DNA from: Cyrtodaria siliqua
Taxonomy: Eukaryota > Mollusca > Bivalvia > Adapedonta > Hiatellidae
Length of the DNA: 64,000 nucleotides
Reading direction: 5' to 3'
NCBI GenBank assembly: GCA_037043455.1
Contig: JAWPHD010010354.1
Coordinates: 30,570 to 94,569 of the forward strand
Shown: one piece after another, positions 32,513-41,965 of the stretch
Numbering within the stretch: the stretch's first letter is position 1
Layout of the letters: each line of letters begins with the position of its first letter
Made by a program: the position numbers and the translations under genes
Notes under the pieces: generated by a model
Seen by the model: only the letters and a program-made list of their open reading frames with translations
Databases searched by the model: none
What the model was told of the DNA's origin: nothing

Positions 32513-32691
32513 ATTTGATCCAGCTGAAATTAGAATGCTGGCACATTTTGCATTGCCATGGAAACAGGCTTCATGTAGAGGTTGAACAAGGTCAAAGTTA
32601 GAATGGTTAACACAGTGACCTTCGTCTATCAATCTCTGCAACAAGTATGCATCACCTTGACGACAGACTGTGTGCAGTGGATAGCAGGAAT
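32513..32691 (-). CDS. ASB-like ankyrin gene, exon A (most 5' found)
   Basis: 179-bp minus-strand exon with acceptor CAATTTTAG|ATTCC and donor CAAAT|GTGAGT. It reads SCYPLHTVCRQGDAYLLQRL, IDEGHCVNHSNFDLVQPLHE and ACFHGNAKCASILISAGSN. Two ankyrin repeats (YPLHTVCRQGD..; QPLHEACFHGN..ILISAGSN). Joined to exon B it gives AGSN|VNGRN, the normal ankyrin loop. ASB proteins are substrate receptors of Cullin-RING ubiquitin ligases. The 5' exon(s) with the start codon lie upstream and were not recognised. Confidence 0.78.
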
Positions 32692-33138
32692 CTAAAATTG
32701 AATTAAATGGTATATGGTCAGCTATCCAACATCAATGGGTATTCTTAGGTGCGCGACTAACGATAACACCAGGATACACGTATGAATTCACATGTACAGA
32801 AATAGTACACGCTTTTTTTTAAAAGATCAACTGCTTCCACATCTACATCTATATGTGTACGTTACTTCTACATCTACATCTACATGTGTATGTTGAATTG
32901 TCATCTTTGACCATAACAGAAATGACTTCACTAGTAATGCTAAGAAGATGAAATAAGAGACGACAGATAGATAGAAGTAAAAAGAAATAATAATATTAAA
33001 GGCATAATATAACAACCATAAAGCCAGTTGAACAAATTTACAATAAATTCAATGATAAATACGGTTTGCGGTGGGAGAGGGGGTATACATAATAAAAAGA
33101 AAGAAATAAGAAAGTGTTCCCAATCGCTTTTCATCCAT
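32692..33138. other. No gene seen; short TC-rich tandem words
   Basis: Upstream of ASB exon A; it may be intron. A CTACATCTACATCTA(C/T)ATGTGT segment is repeated at 32833 and 32867. No further exon recognised. Confidence 0.4.
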
Positions 33139-33516
33139 CAGGGCTTTTTTTCTAAAAATTGTGAAGACCCCCTGGCCTGGTCATTTTGTGAAAAAAAAGC
33201 ATGATAACGGTCTGATTTGTGAAAAAAGTATTGAAAGATTAATTGTTAAAAGCGATATTACTCAATACATGCATATATTATTTTTGTGGGAAGAGGACAT
33301 TATAAAACAAATGTACAATTATTCAGCATAATATTTACATTTTAGATAAACATTTTAATGTAAATGTATCCAAAACAAAACAATGTTGAGAAAGTTAGAT
33401 GGGGAAATGTTTACAAAAAAAATTAAAAAAAATTGTGAAAAAACGGCCACAGTTGTGATTTTGAATTGTGAAGTTGCCGAATATTGGCCCCTGTTATAGA
33501 AGGTAAAAAAGCCCTG
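33139..33516. mobile_element. Small MITE with CAGGGCTTTTTT termini (378 bp)
   Basis: CAGGGCTTTTTTTC at 33139 and AAAAAAGCCCTG ending at 33516 are inverted. The interior is AT-rich with repeats of TTGTGAA. hAT-like ends, but no clean 8-bp target duplication (TCATCCAT on the left, ACCCATCA on the right). Confidence 0.55.
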
Positions 33517-34188
33517 ACCCATCAAGTACTAAACCAATCCAGCTTCCGTGGCGGTACCAGGTCAATGGCCTACTTGGCAACTCAACTGGAATGGGCTCTG
33601 ACTTAGGAGAGAGTGAATAGCTCCCTCTTGAAGGATACCAAGGAGGGAGTGTCAGCTGCAGTGGCTGGAAGAGAGTTCCACAGGGGTACTGTCAGTGCTC
33701 AAGAAATAGGATAGCCCGACGCCCGGGGCTCCTCGAAATCCATTCCGGGCCTGTCTCATTTTGCAGACGAGGAGCCCGTCGGGCCTGTCTAAAAAAAAAT
33801 CCCTAAAAATCCCCCAAAAAAAATCAGTTTTACTGGATCTCAAGCTCAAGTTCCTCAAGACAAAATACTCCCATGTGTATTGTGAACTGTGAAAACACTT
33901 GCAATAAAGTAATTAAAATGTGTTATACACACATTGAAACAATAAGAAGTTTGAATATTTTGCTTGGCTTCGTGTCGGCAGTTTGTCACAACTTTGAGGT
34001 CGACAATTGTTGACATAAAACTCATTATTCTGCTATTAGGGTTGTGTTTTCTTTCCTTTGTGATAAGAAATACCGTTTTTGTCATTAAAAACACACTAAT
34101 GCATGAAAAAAAATCATTATTGATGGTATTTCGATTAAATGTTTGTGAAATGTTCGGGCCGTGAAAGTGCGGTGTCTTAGTAGTTCGG
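33517..34188. other. Left flank of the MULE: part of an older repeat
   Basis: TGCTCAAGAAA at about 33697, then GGGCCTGTCT words near 33750-33790. On the far side of the MULE, 38530-38640 has GGGCCTGTC words again and ends TTTCTTTGAGCA. The two ends are inverted relative to each other, so an older inverted-repeat element of roughly 33697-38640 may have received the MULE. No gene. Confidence 0.4.
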
Positions 34189-34320
34189 GGTTACAGTCAA
34201 AACGTACCCTAGCCAAAACGTACCCTTAATTTTTGAGTCAAAACGTACCTATGGAGAAGTTAAAACGTACCTATGGAGAAGTCAAAACGTAACTATAAAA
34301 AAGTTAAAAACGTACATATG
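34189..34320. repeat. Left terminal repeat of the MULE: six GTCAAAACGTACC-type iterations
   Basis: Variants GTCAAAACGTACCC, GCCAAAACGTACCC, GTCAAAACGTACCT, GTTAAAACGTACCT, GTCAAAACGTAACT and GTTAAAAACGTACA in the same orientation. Probably transposase-binding sites. Confidence 0.85.
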
Positions 34321-34814
34321 AAAATGGTGTGTAATTCATTAGTTTGTTAATTTTATTATTTAAATACACTTCAGGTGAGTTATATTTAGGTTAAAAATGT
34401 GTGTTTGCCGAAATAGCGCTAATTATTAAAAGTTGATTGTATTGATAATTAATTAATTTGCTTATTTTATTATTTAAATACACATCAGGAGAGTTATATT
34501 TAGGTTAAAACCATGTGTGTTTGCAGAGATAGCGGTAAATAATTAAATAAATAAATTCTTTAATCATCAATAAAAAAATGTAATTATCAAAACAAACTGG
34601 TGGTGCAGCGTGTGTTTGCACAGATAGCGGTAAATAATTAAAGCTGATTGACAAAATAAAATTCTTTAATCATCAATAAAAATGTAATTATCAAAACAAA
34701 CTATCATTAAAATTAATTATTACTTGGAGTTTGTAATGATTGAACACTGTCATATTGCTGGTTCTTGTATATAAGCTGCTAGTTAGAAGGTTATTTTTAC
34801 ATTCGAACACGAAC

Positions 34815-34935
34815 ATGAGTTCAGCAGATAACAAGTTTCCATGCTTGCATTGTTCCAGACAGGTCTTAGACCATCATCAGGCTGGTGCCTGTGACACATG
34901 TGGGGGATGGCAGCATCGTGCTTGCGGCAATACAG
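34815..34935 (+). CDS. MULE gene, exon 1 (first half of a PHD-like finger)
   Basis: ATG at 34815; reads MSSADNKFPCLHCSRQVLDH, then ACDTCGGWQHRACGNT, ending at ACAG|GTAATT. The pattern C-x2-C, C-x2-C, H-x2-C is the first part of a PHD-like zinc finger. It joins exon 2 through a split Gly codon. The domain probably contacts chromatin or another protein. Confidence 0.7.
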
Positions 34936-35184
34936 GTAATTACAATTAAAGTTTTTATTATAGATTCAAGATTATTTATTAAGTAACATAAACATTACAA
35001 TGGTTATTGTTATTAATAAATAATATATATATATTATATATATTTTGCTGTTAAACGAATGGTACATGGCTACGTAACATCTTTGCTTTCGAAAAAAATA
35101 CTAAACAACACGTAACGCAGCAAACATTACATGCAAAGTTTCATTATTTATTTGACATCTATACTGAATTGTGTATATTTTCAG

Positions 35185-35678
35185 GTATTTCCAAGTACAT
35201 GTATGCCAAAATGAAGCGTGGACAAGTAGATTTGGAGTTCGTCTGTGACATATGTTCAAATGCCGACCAGGTATCCGTCCTAGAACTTCCAGTCGCGGAG
35301 AGCACCAGACTGTCTCTAGCCGCCGACATAACCAGCGAAGTAACATCATTGAGATCGGAAAACCATGAGTCAACTATCTACGACCAGGCTACCGTCATTG
35401 ACGAGGATATCTTCGACCAGTCTACCATCACTGACGACGTGCCGACAACTGAAGAGATCGCAGATAGTCAGTCAGAAGACACGGATATCACTGCCTCGTT
35501 GTATCTGCCGCCAGTTCCGTTACCGGCACCACTTGAAGAGGAGTCGATAGCGGATGAGCCACCGGTGTATGAACACGTAGCAGTAGACAGAGCCACCACC
35601 TTTACAGTGGTACCGGGAGGTTCAGCGAAGGGTCGTGACTTACTAGTAGATTCCACTGGTTATTCGTACAACATAAAG
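35185..35678 (+). CDS. MULE gene, exon 2 (rest of PHD-like finger, acidic linker, start of FLYWCH)
   Basis: Acceptor TATTTTCAG|GTATTT, donor ATAAAG|GTAAAT. It opens with ISKYMYAKMKRGQVDLEFVC and DIC, giving the last C-x2-C of the finger. Then comes an acidic, Ser/Thr-rich linker, then FTVVPGGSAKGRDLLVDSTG and YSYNIK, the start of a FLYWCH domain. The 3' end of this exon with its donor is duplicated twice in the following intron. Confidence 0.7.
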
Positions 35679-35870
35679 GTAAATAAATATATAAATAATT
35701 AAATCAATCTATCAATCAGTACTTTAGTAGATTCCACTGGTTATTCGTAAAACATAAAGATAAATAAGTAAATAAATAAATAAGTACATCAATCTCTCAA
35801 TCAGTACCGGGAGGTTCAGCAAAGGTCGTGACTTACTAGCAGATTCCACTGGTTATTCGTGACATATAAT
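35600..35870 (+). repeat. Exon 2 end and splice donor present three times
   Basis: AGATTCCACTGGTTATTCGT recurs at about 35647, 35731 and 35845. The first is followed by ACAACATAAAGGTAAATAAA (GT donor), the second by AAAACATAAAGATAAATAAG (GT lost), the third by GACATATAAT. Copy three also carries the upstream GTACCGGGAGGTTCAGC. Only the first copy keeps a normal donor. Confidence 0.85.
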
Positions 35871-35936
35871 TGCAGATATAATGACAAATATAATTGTGTA
35901 TTGATATAATTATTATATATTTTCAGCGACAATCGG

Positions 35937-36577
35937 GAACGACAACAAACTGGTGGTGCAGCGTCAGGAACAAGAAATTGCGATGTTCAGCGACAGTCAT
36001 CCAGAAGGGCGACCATTTCCGAAGAGGAATCCATAAACACGTACACCAGGCTGCGCCGGGACTACTACACAAAATCCAGATCATCCATCAGGTGAAGGAT
36101 GCTGCCGCTGCAGACGTTTTCAAGCCGGCCATGGGCATAGTGGAGGAGAAGCTACACCAACTAGACCAGGGCGCCTTCAATATCCCCCAACCTGACCTCA
36201 TAGCCAGGAAAGCCAACCGGTATCGCCAGAAGGGTAGACCAGCAGAGCCCCGCGGTGATGATTTTGAGTTGGCAGAAGGTTACATCCCGACGGACTTTCT
36301 TAGACATGATTTGAAGGTTGACGGTGCGCGACACATCATATTTGCGACGTCAAACCAACTAGAGCTCCTCCAACAAGCCAAGAGGTGGTACGGCGACGGA
36401 ACGTTTAAGGTACTGAGAACGAAGGACACATTCAATCAACTTTTCAGCATCCACGCCCTCGTGATGAAAGACGGAGAAACGAAACAGGTCCCGCTAACGT
36501 ACGTCTTCATGACCTACTACATAAGGAGGCCAAGTTCGTCGAGATACAAGTCAAGCTGGTGTCTGAGAGGAAATTGA
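35937..36577 (+). pseudogene. MULE gene, exon 3: FLYWCH finger and N-terminal part of the transposase, with internal deletion
   Basis: Acceptor ATATTTTCAG|CGACAA, phase 0 with exon 2. It reads RQSGTTTNWWCSVRNKKLRC, SATVIQKGDHFRRGIHKHVH (W-W-C...C...H-V-H, the FLYWCH ligands). Then come a linker, LLQQAKRWYGDGTFKVLR with the first catalytic Asp region of MULE transposases, and FNQLFSIHALV...VPLTYVFMT. After this the frame becomes YYIRRPSSSRY... and stops at 36575-36577, where the rest of the DDE domain should follow. The missing part includes the second Asp and the Glu, so the enzyme would be inactive. Confidence 0.7.
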
Positions 36578-36712
36578 AGAAGCTACAACGGAAAGCACAC
36601 AGGCCAAACACAGTCGAGGATTTTCAAGGAATGGGACGTGTACAGTCAAGGCAACGTGTCCGTGGACAAATTACTACGCAAGCTGTCGCATGTGTATGGG
36701 GTCAATGTGTAA
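36519..36712 (+). pseudogene. C-terminal remnant of the MULE transposase after the deletion
   Basis: In another frame at 36528-36610 one reads AKFVEIQVKLVSERKLKKLQ and RKAHRPN; then, after another frame change, IFKEWDVYSQGNVSVDKLLR, KLSHVYGVNV and stop 36710-36712. These look like the C-terminal end of this transposase family. The junction with the N-terminal part lies near 36515-36530. Confidence 0.45.
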
Positions 36713-36826
36713 TTTATTGTTGTAAAGACCGTGGAAACGCTACAGATAGATTCTATACTGAATTTTCTATCCTGTGTATTGTTGAAATGTACAGTGTATA
36801 TCTTCGTAATATATATGTGTTCTAGT

Positions 36827-37160
36827 TGATGTTTATATTTTGTAGTGCTTCTATCATGTGCTTCCTTTATGTCTCATTGTCAGTGTGTGCTAGTTCGTGT
36901 ATTTTTTTAATATAAATAATGTTTCGTATAAAGCTGTATATTTGTGTATTAAAGTCAATAGTTTATAGTTTATAAATAAAAATAACAATGTCATTATTGA
37001 GGATTTTTATATTTTGTAAGTGATTCCTTTATGTCTGATTGTCAGTGTGTGCTAGTTCGTGTATTTTTTAAATGTAAATAATGTTTCGTATAAAGCTGTA
37101 TATTTGTGTATTAAAGTTAATAGTTTATAAATAAAAATAAAAATGTAATTATTGAGTTTC
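36827..37160. repeat. ~170-bp tandem duplication in the MULE 3' region
   Basis: GTCAGTGTGTGCTAGTTCGT and GTTTCGTATAAAGCTGTATA with ATTAAAGT(C/T)AATAGTTTATA occur twice, about 160 bp apart. Both copies contain AATAAA-like polyadenylation words. Confidence 0.85.
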
Positions 37161-37784
37161 TTTTCTATAAGATCCTTGTAGATGGCTTATTGAAGAACTG
37201 ATTAATTAATTAATTAATCACAACCGTGAAAGTCCTGAGCATTTATCCCCAAATTCCTAATCTGCTAATTAGCGGTTTGTAACTGTGAAATTTTTAAAAT
37301 GTGTGAAATTCTTTGAATGTGTGAATACCTTATTTTCAGTGTGATCACACAGAGTATTGCATAGTGTTCTATGGATAAAGGATGTAAAACTAAGGTTTGG
37401 TCTGGCTACTTATTTATTTTTGCAATATATCTGAACTGATTATATATTTATTTATATTTTTTCTTTGTTGAAACAAACCAGGTATAAATATATAAGGGTT
37501 ATTTGTAATTTAAAGAAACTTAAATCATTGACAATTTCGGAAATGCGTACCGTAACCCATCATTTTAATCATATGGTAATGCATTTGATGCAATTGCTAC
37601 ACCAAACTCAATACATGTGATCGGAAATAGCATTGGTAAAACAACACAAACCTCTGTGTAGTACTCATATCTACAAGTACATTATGCGAGCAATTTTAAA
37701 TAAAAAATCAATATAAGTAACATAATTGTCGAATCATAATAAAAAAACATGCAAGCAATGTATTTATTCATTAAAAATTTATAT

Positions 37785-37946
37785 ATGTACGTTTTGACTT
37801 CTGTAAGGTACGTTTTGACTTTCGTTTAGGTACGTTTTGACTTATGTTTGGGTACGTTTTGACTTCTGTTTGGGTACGTTTTGACTTCTGTTTGGGTATG
37901 TTTTGACTAGGTACGTTTTGGTTAGGGTACGTTTTGACCAGATCCC
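37785..37946. repeat. Right terminal repeat of the MULE: eight inverted GTACGTTTTGAC iterations
   Basis: GGTACGTTTTGACTTCTGT-type units, about 22 bp apart, then a compressed end with GGTATGTTTTGACTA, GGTACGTTTTGGTTA and GGGTACGTTTTGACC. Inverted relative to 34189-34320. Confidence 0.85.
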
Positions 37947-37955
37947 GTAGTTCGG

Positions 37956-39596
37956 ATGGTACATAATTTCGGATATATTTTTTTTTTTTTTTTTTACATA
38001 ATCAAATAAGAAAAACTGTCCTTTACAAATACATGTTAATGGAAAGAAAAATAGTATATGTATAAATACAGGTATAAAGTATATTTCTATTCATTATTTA
38101 AGGTGTAAGGAGTTCCTGGAATCCTACTTTTAAATGAATTCTAATCTATGCTCCTAATTCTTTACTTGGAGAAAGTGGTAACAAAAAGAAAAAATATAGC
38201 CAGAGGAGGCTCTGATAGTCTCATAAAACCTGATTAAAAATTTGGCTCCAAGTTTAGCTCCAGTTTCACCAAGTCGGCTCTGATTATTATCGTTTGGCAA
38301 AAGTGCTAGTACGTACTCTCCTTTGCATTGGTTATAAATTACTATGTAATATTCTATTCTTACATATTTTAAACGAAATGGTAAATAAGTCCGCTGACCA
38401 GGGAGCATAAAGTGGTAGCAAAAAGAAAAATATAGTCAGAGGAGGTTCTGAGCTTGATTAATACATACGTAACAAAATTAATGTGTGCTATAAAAGTGAA
38501 TAAAGACACATTTCCAATAAGAAAAAAATATTGGACCTTTCCATTTCAAATCAGGGCCTGTCCATTTCAAATCGGGGCCTGTCCATTTTCAGAAGCAACA
38601 AGCCCTGGGCCTGTCTCTTAAAATAATTTTCTTTGAGCATTGACTGTCCTGGGGAAGAAACTGTGTTTGTAGACATCTGAAGAAGTTGAAAACAGGGCCT
38701 TTTTGGCTGTTCTAAGGGTCCGTTATACCGACGGATAACGGACTCATTCCCAATCGAAAATAGCCTCCATTTATCCCACTTTCAGGAAGAAAATTCCCAA
38801 CCTTCCGAAAAAATCAGATGTCAGAAACCGGCATATATAGGGCCGCATTATTTCAGAAATCGCCAAATAGAGAGCAGCATTCTTTATTTGTTCGGGCTCC
38901 GCGCATTAAACAAATTGTAATTTGTTTTGGTTGTGCTCAAATTTTATCGTTATACAACGTTGTTTCGCCAGTGACATCAGTTTTCGCGATCGACAACAGC
39001 GTCACATAATTGTTTGTGTGGTAGTTTACGTCATTTTCAACACACGCAATGTTATATATGACGGTCGATTTTCTGTGGGGAGGCCTACCACTCACTTTTC
39101 CTGGGTGCAACTATTACTGTACACCTCCCGCCATCCGTAATCGTCACTTCCTCACTTACAAGTCGTTGCATAATTGTAAATAACGCGAAAAGACTTTGGG
39201 AAAAGGATGTCGAGTCGATTTGGCCATTCTGATTGTTCCCTGGATTTTGTGATCTATATTTAGATATATTTTAAGGTTTATATACAATAGTGCGGTGCAT
39301 CAAATACTCAACTTATTTTGTCATTTAAATTGAGTGATTTGTCCGAATAAAATAAGAAAGTGTGACATCATTGCCAGAATGGCTTCTAAACATGCTTCAG
39401 ACATGTATGAAATGCCTCCAGCTGAAAAGGCAGAACTATCTCAAAATACTCTATAGCAATTTGAAAAAAGGCCATTCTTGGCAGCTAAATTTGCTCTTTT
39501 TGCATCAAAGTTTACAAAAAAAACATTTTGCTTTTTGAAATGAGTTTTGTTGAATTTTCTTTGACAGTATTAAATTTATATTGTGATTTAAAAGTT
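37956..39596. other. Right flank of the MULE; no gene recognised
   Basis: A (T)n run lies at 37979. A ~50-bp direct repeat (AAAGTGGTA(A/G)CAAAAAGAAAA then ATATAG(C/T)CAGAGGAGG) occurs at about 38170-38212 and 38409-38448. The 38530-38640 stretch has three GGGCCTGTC words and may be the right end of the older element that received the MULE. Other short frames show no domain. Confidence 0.4.
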
Positions 39597-39785
39597 TTTA
39601 GTTGTGTAGTTTTCTGGTAAGTCGTTAATGAAGAGGAGGAAAAGCAAGGGGCCCAGGACTGGGGAGCTGAGTGCCCTCCGGTTCTGGAATCTGGACAACG
39701 TCTTCATGTGTGAACACTGACTGGTATTGTCTGTCGAGTATATCCAGGATTTCAGCTTAGGGTTGGAAAGGGTTCTCAATAACAA
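39597..39785 (-). pseudogene. LINE reverse transcriptase fragment
   Basis: On the minus strand the frame contains SSPVLGPLLFLLFINDLPEN, which is the conserved S-V-L-G-P-x-L-F-x-x-(F/Y)-I-N-D-L motif of non-LTR reverse transcriptases. It lacks the flanking catalytic YADD region, so it is a short relic. Confidence 0.7.
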
Positions 39786-40040
39786 CCGGCCGCCAGCCGA
39801 AATGACATTTGGGCCGTTTCAAAATCGCCTAGTTACGAAAAATTTAAGTACCCAAACCGTTTCCATTTTAAATTTTCAAAATCCGCCAACAAATAAAAAA
39901 AGTACTGCCTTTTAAATTCGGCGAATCGGAATAGCGTTCGTCCGGTCCCGCAGTTGTTATCGGCGCCGTTCGATAGACTACGCATACAGTAATCCATGTC
40001 ATATAGGCGATTGGTGACCTTGGAATCAAACGTCTCAAAA
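39786..40040. other. Upstream region of the candidate gene start at 40041
   Basis: No TATA box or recognised promoter motif can be asserted. GC content is slightly higher than around (CGGCGCC, CCGGTCCCGC). No gene. Confidence 0.3.
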
Positions 40041-40101
40041 ATGAAGAAAAGAAAAATTGAACAAACAAAACAAATACATGATTATTTTCGCCCTGTGTCG
40101 C
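40041..40101 (+). CDS. Candidate first exon of a transposase-like nuclear gene
   Basis: ATG at 40041 reads MKKRKIEQTKQIHDYFRPVS, then a strong donor C|GTAAGT. A basic start followed by (I/H)-D-x-(F/Y)-F is common at the N-terminus of hAT/ZMYM1-like proteins in invertebrates. The exon leaves one base (C) that joins GC at 41093 to give Arg, in phase with the next exon. Evidence is splice-site geometry and motif only. Confidence 0.4.
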
Positions 40102-40311
40102 GTAAGTATAAGAAAAAAGAAAATGAAACCGTTGCAAGCATGAATTTCTCGTTCTCTTTATTGTTCAACGTTTTATTTCCACCGTTCACAGCGTTCGTTA
40201 CATACAAGGCCGGTTTATTTCGTTTGACAACAGTTTTGGAAATTGGATCGTTATTTTTATACAGTTTATTCTGCACGAGATCTGCATGAGATTTGCATGC
40301 ATTATAATGAA

Positions 40312-40626
40312 TTGAATTGAATGTTGTTTAACGGCTCATCAACACAGTATAGGTTATTTAGAGCCGCCCCAGAGAGAGGGGAAGGATACATAGGAATCCG
40401 GGAACCTGCCCTACTCTTATTATCGAATAGATTCCTATGGTTCTTTAACGTGCTCGGAAGATAGACCGATACACGGGACCGCCCGGTTTACGTCCCCATC
40501 CGACGGACGAGGCTAAGGTAAAGTGTCTTGCCCAAGAACACACCGACGGAACTCAGTGGCACCACGGAGGATTGAACCCGGGGCCTCCGGTTACAAATCC
40601 GCCGCGCTACCGACTGCGCCACGCCA
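40312..40626 (-). mobile_element. tRNA-derived SINE, copy 1 (13-bp target duplication)
   Basis: Flanked by GCATTATAATGAA at 40299-40311 and 40627-40639. On the minus strand it starts CTGGCGTGGCGCAGTCGGTA (A box), has a TTTGTAA loop suggesting tRNA-Thr(TGT) ancestry, and a B box GGGTTCAATCC. A body of ~200 bp follows, and a 3' tail ...TGTGTTGATGAGCCGTTAAA ending in (ATTCA)-type repeats. Nearly identical to 53710-54031, so recently active. It sits in the intron of the candidate gene at 40041. Confidence 0.85.
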
Positions 40627-40742
40627 GCATTATAATGAAGAGGTAACTTTATTATTTTGTTTCAAAAACTATCGTAACAATTAAGATAGGTGAATCGTTC
40701 AGGACCCCAACCCTCCTGAATAATTTATGTCTTCTAAAGTGT

Positions 40743-40815
40743 ACCGGACACAGGGCTCGAACCTGCGACCTTCTGCTTGGATGTCTGGTGCTCTACCAAC
40801 TGAGCTACCTGTGTC
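40743..40815 (-). tRNA. tRNA-like sequence, probably a decayed tRNA or SINE head
   Basis: On the minus strand: ACACAGGTAGCTCAGTTGGT (A box) and GCAGGTTCGAGCCCTG (B box, with T stem GCAGG/CCTGT). The anticodon stem does not pair well, so no isotype is asserted. Not likely to be a working tRNA. Confidence 0.45.
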
Positions 40816-41092
40816 TGACATGCATAACCCCAAATCTACTACACTCCTCCCCTCTTTATAACTTACTGGAGCTAAAATGTGATTTTACTCGGAAAATTGA
40901 AGATCGTCAATAAATTGATAATGATGTTGAAATAAAACGTCCATTCTGCATCCTGTACATTAGAGGCCCATAATCAGACCAAAATTTTATTTTGACAGAG
41001 GCAACACTCTTCCCTTTCCTATGGGGGGCATGCTCCCCGTAAACTTTTTTTTAAATGTATGTGCCATTTCCTGCATTTTCATTTTATTTCAG

Positions 41093-41246
41093 GCAGTCAA
41101 CCATCTGGAGAGGCCAATGTAAGCAGGGATGTATCTCATTCTCAAACAACATTACAACATGAGACAGACAGTGTCAATGACCAGGCCGATCCAGCTACGG
41201 GGTCTGGTTGTGAGACTACTCCTCGCAGTGCCCATCCCGTCTGGAA
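41093..41246 (+). CDS. Candidate second exon of the gene starting at 40041
   Basis: Acceptor TTTATTTCAG|GCAGTC and donor CTGGAA|GTAAGA. In phase with exon 1 it reads SQPSGEANVSRDVSHSQTTL then QHETDSVNDQADPATGSGCE. Low-complexity, polar sequence, as found between the N-terminus and zinc finger of transposase-derived proteins. Another open segment in a different frame continues to 41431 (ITLSIVTPCREEIRAVLKEI), perhaps a further exon. No domain recognised. Confidence 0.4.
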
Positions 41247-41965
41247 GTAAGACTGCGTCTCGCAGTGTCGATGACAGTAGGAGTTCAGACCGACACAAGT
41301 CAAGTATCACATTGAGCATTGTCACACCTTGCAGGGAGGAAATTCGGGCAGTGCTCAAGGAGATACTTATGGAGGGGAGGACAACTGCTCCTCCAGTTCC
41401 TCAGATGAGGACAGGAAGTATTTGTTGTTGAATTTTGTAGTTATGTGGATGTGTGGTGTTCAGAATACAAATAAGTCCGTTTTCAAATAAAAGGATTGAA
41501 CAATGTGTTAATTAAACCACTCATTAGCCATTATGCGTCGAGCGAGCGAGATTTTTTTTTATACTGAGGGCGTGCATCGAAATTGTTTGATATTTTATCT
41601 ACAGTCACATGGACAAACAAGTATGATCCGGAATTTTTAGTGGGGGCGCGCCGTGTCCTGGATCCATTAGTGATATCAGCCTTGTCTTTCGCGGTGTTGA
41701 ACTGGCGCCCATGGTCCTTGAGTACATACCAGTTGTGTCTTTTCGCAGACTTGATATGCCCTTCTCCTGTAAATTCGTGCCCATTAACAGATCGATCTGC
41801 GCATGCGCGTTATAGGTTGATGGTATTAAAAACATACTTTAATATATAATTAGATAAATATTTCAATAACTACAAACTATCATCAAATAACCTTCAAATG
41901 CCAAAGAGAAAGTGAAAAAGCTGAAAAAGTAGGTCATGTCAACTGATCTAAATCAGCCAGAGCTT
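41247..41965. other. Interval between the candidate gene and the foldback element
   Basis: Contains the open segment to 41431 and, at 41607-41850, a GC-richer stretch open on both strands (GGGGGCGCGCCGTGTCCTGG). Neither is recognised. Confidence 0.35.

Larger units (their letters stand above)
34189..37946 (+). mobile_element. MULE-type DNA transposon with 9-bp target duplication and reiterated termini
   Basis: The 9-bp sequence GTAGTTCGG flanks the element (34180-34188 and 37947-37955). Both ends start GG..., then a GTCAAAACGTACCC array: six variants on the left (34196-34315) and eight inverted on the right (about 37787-37939), spaced about 15-22 bp. Nine-bp duplications are typical of MULE (Mutator-like) elements. 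Inside is a three-exon gene with a PHD-like finger, a FLYWCH zinc finger and the start of a MULE transposase. Duplicated AT-rich segments lie at 34370-34700 and 36827-37160. Its transposase core is deleted, so it cannot move by itself. Confidence 0.85.

Noticed and set aside
33700..33860. GC-rich palindromic-looking stretch as a regulatory site
   Set aside because: GGGCCTGTC words recur at 38.5 kb as part of a repeat, so no regulatory claim is supported.
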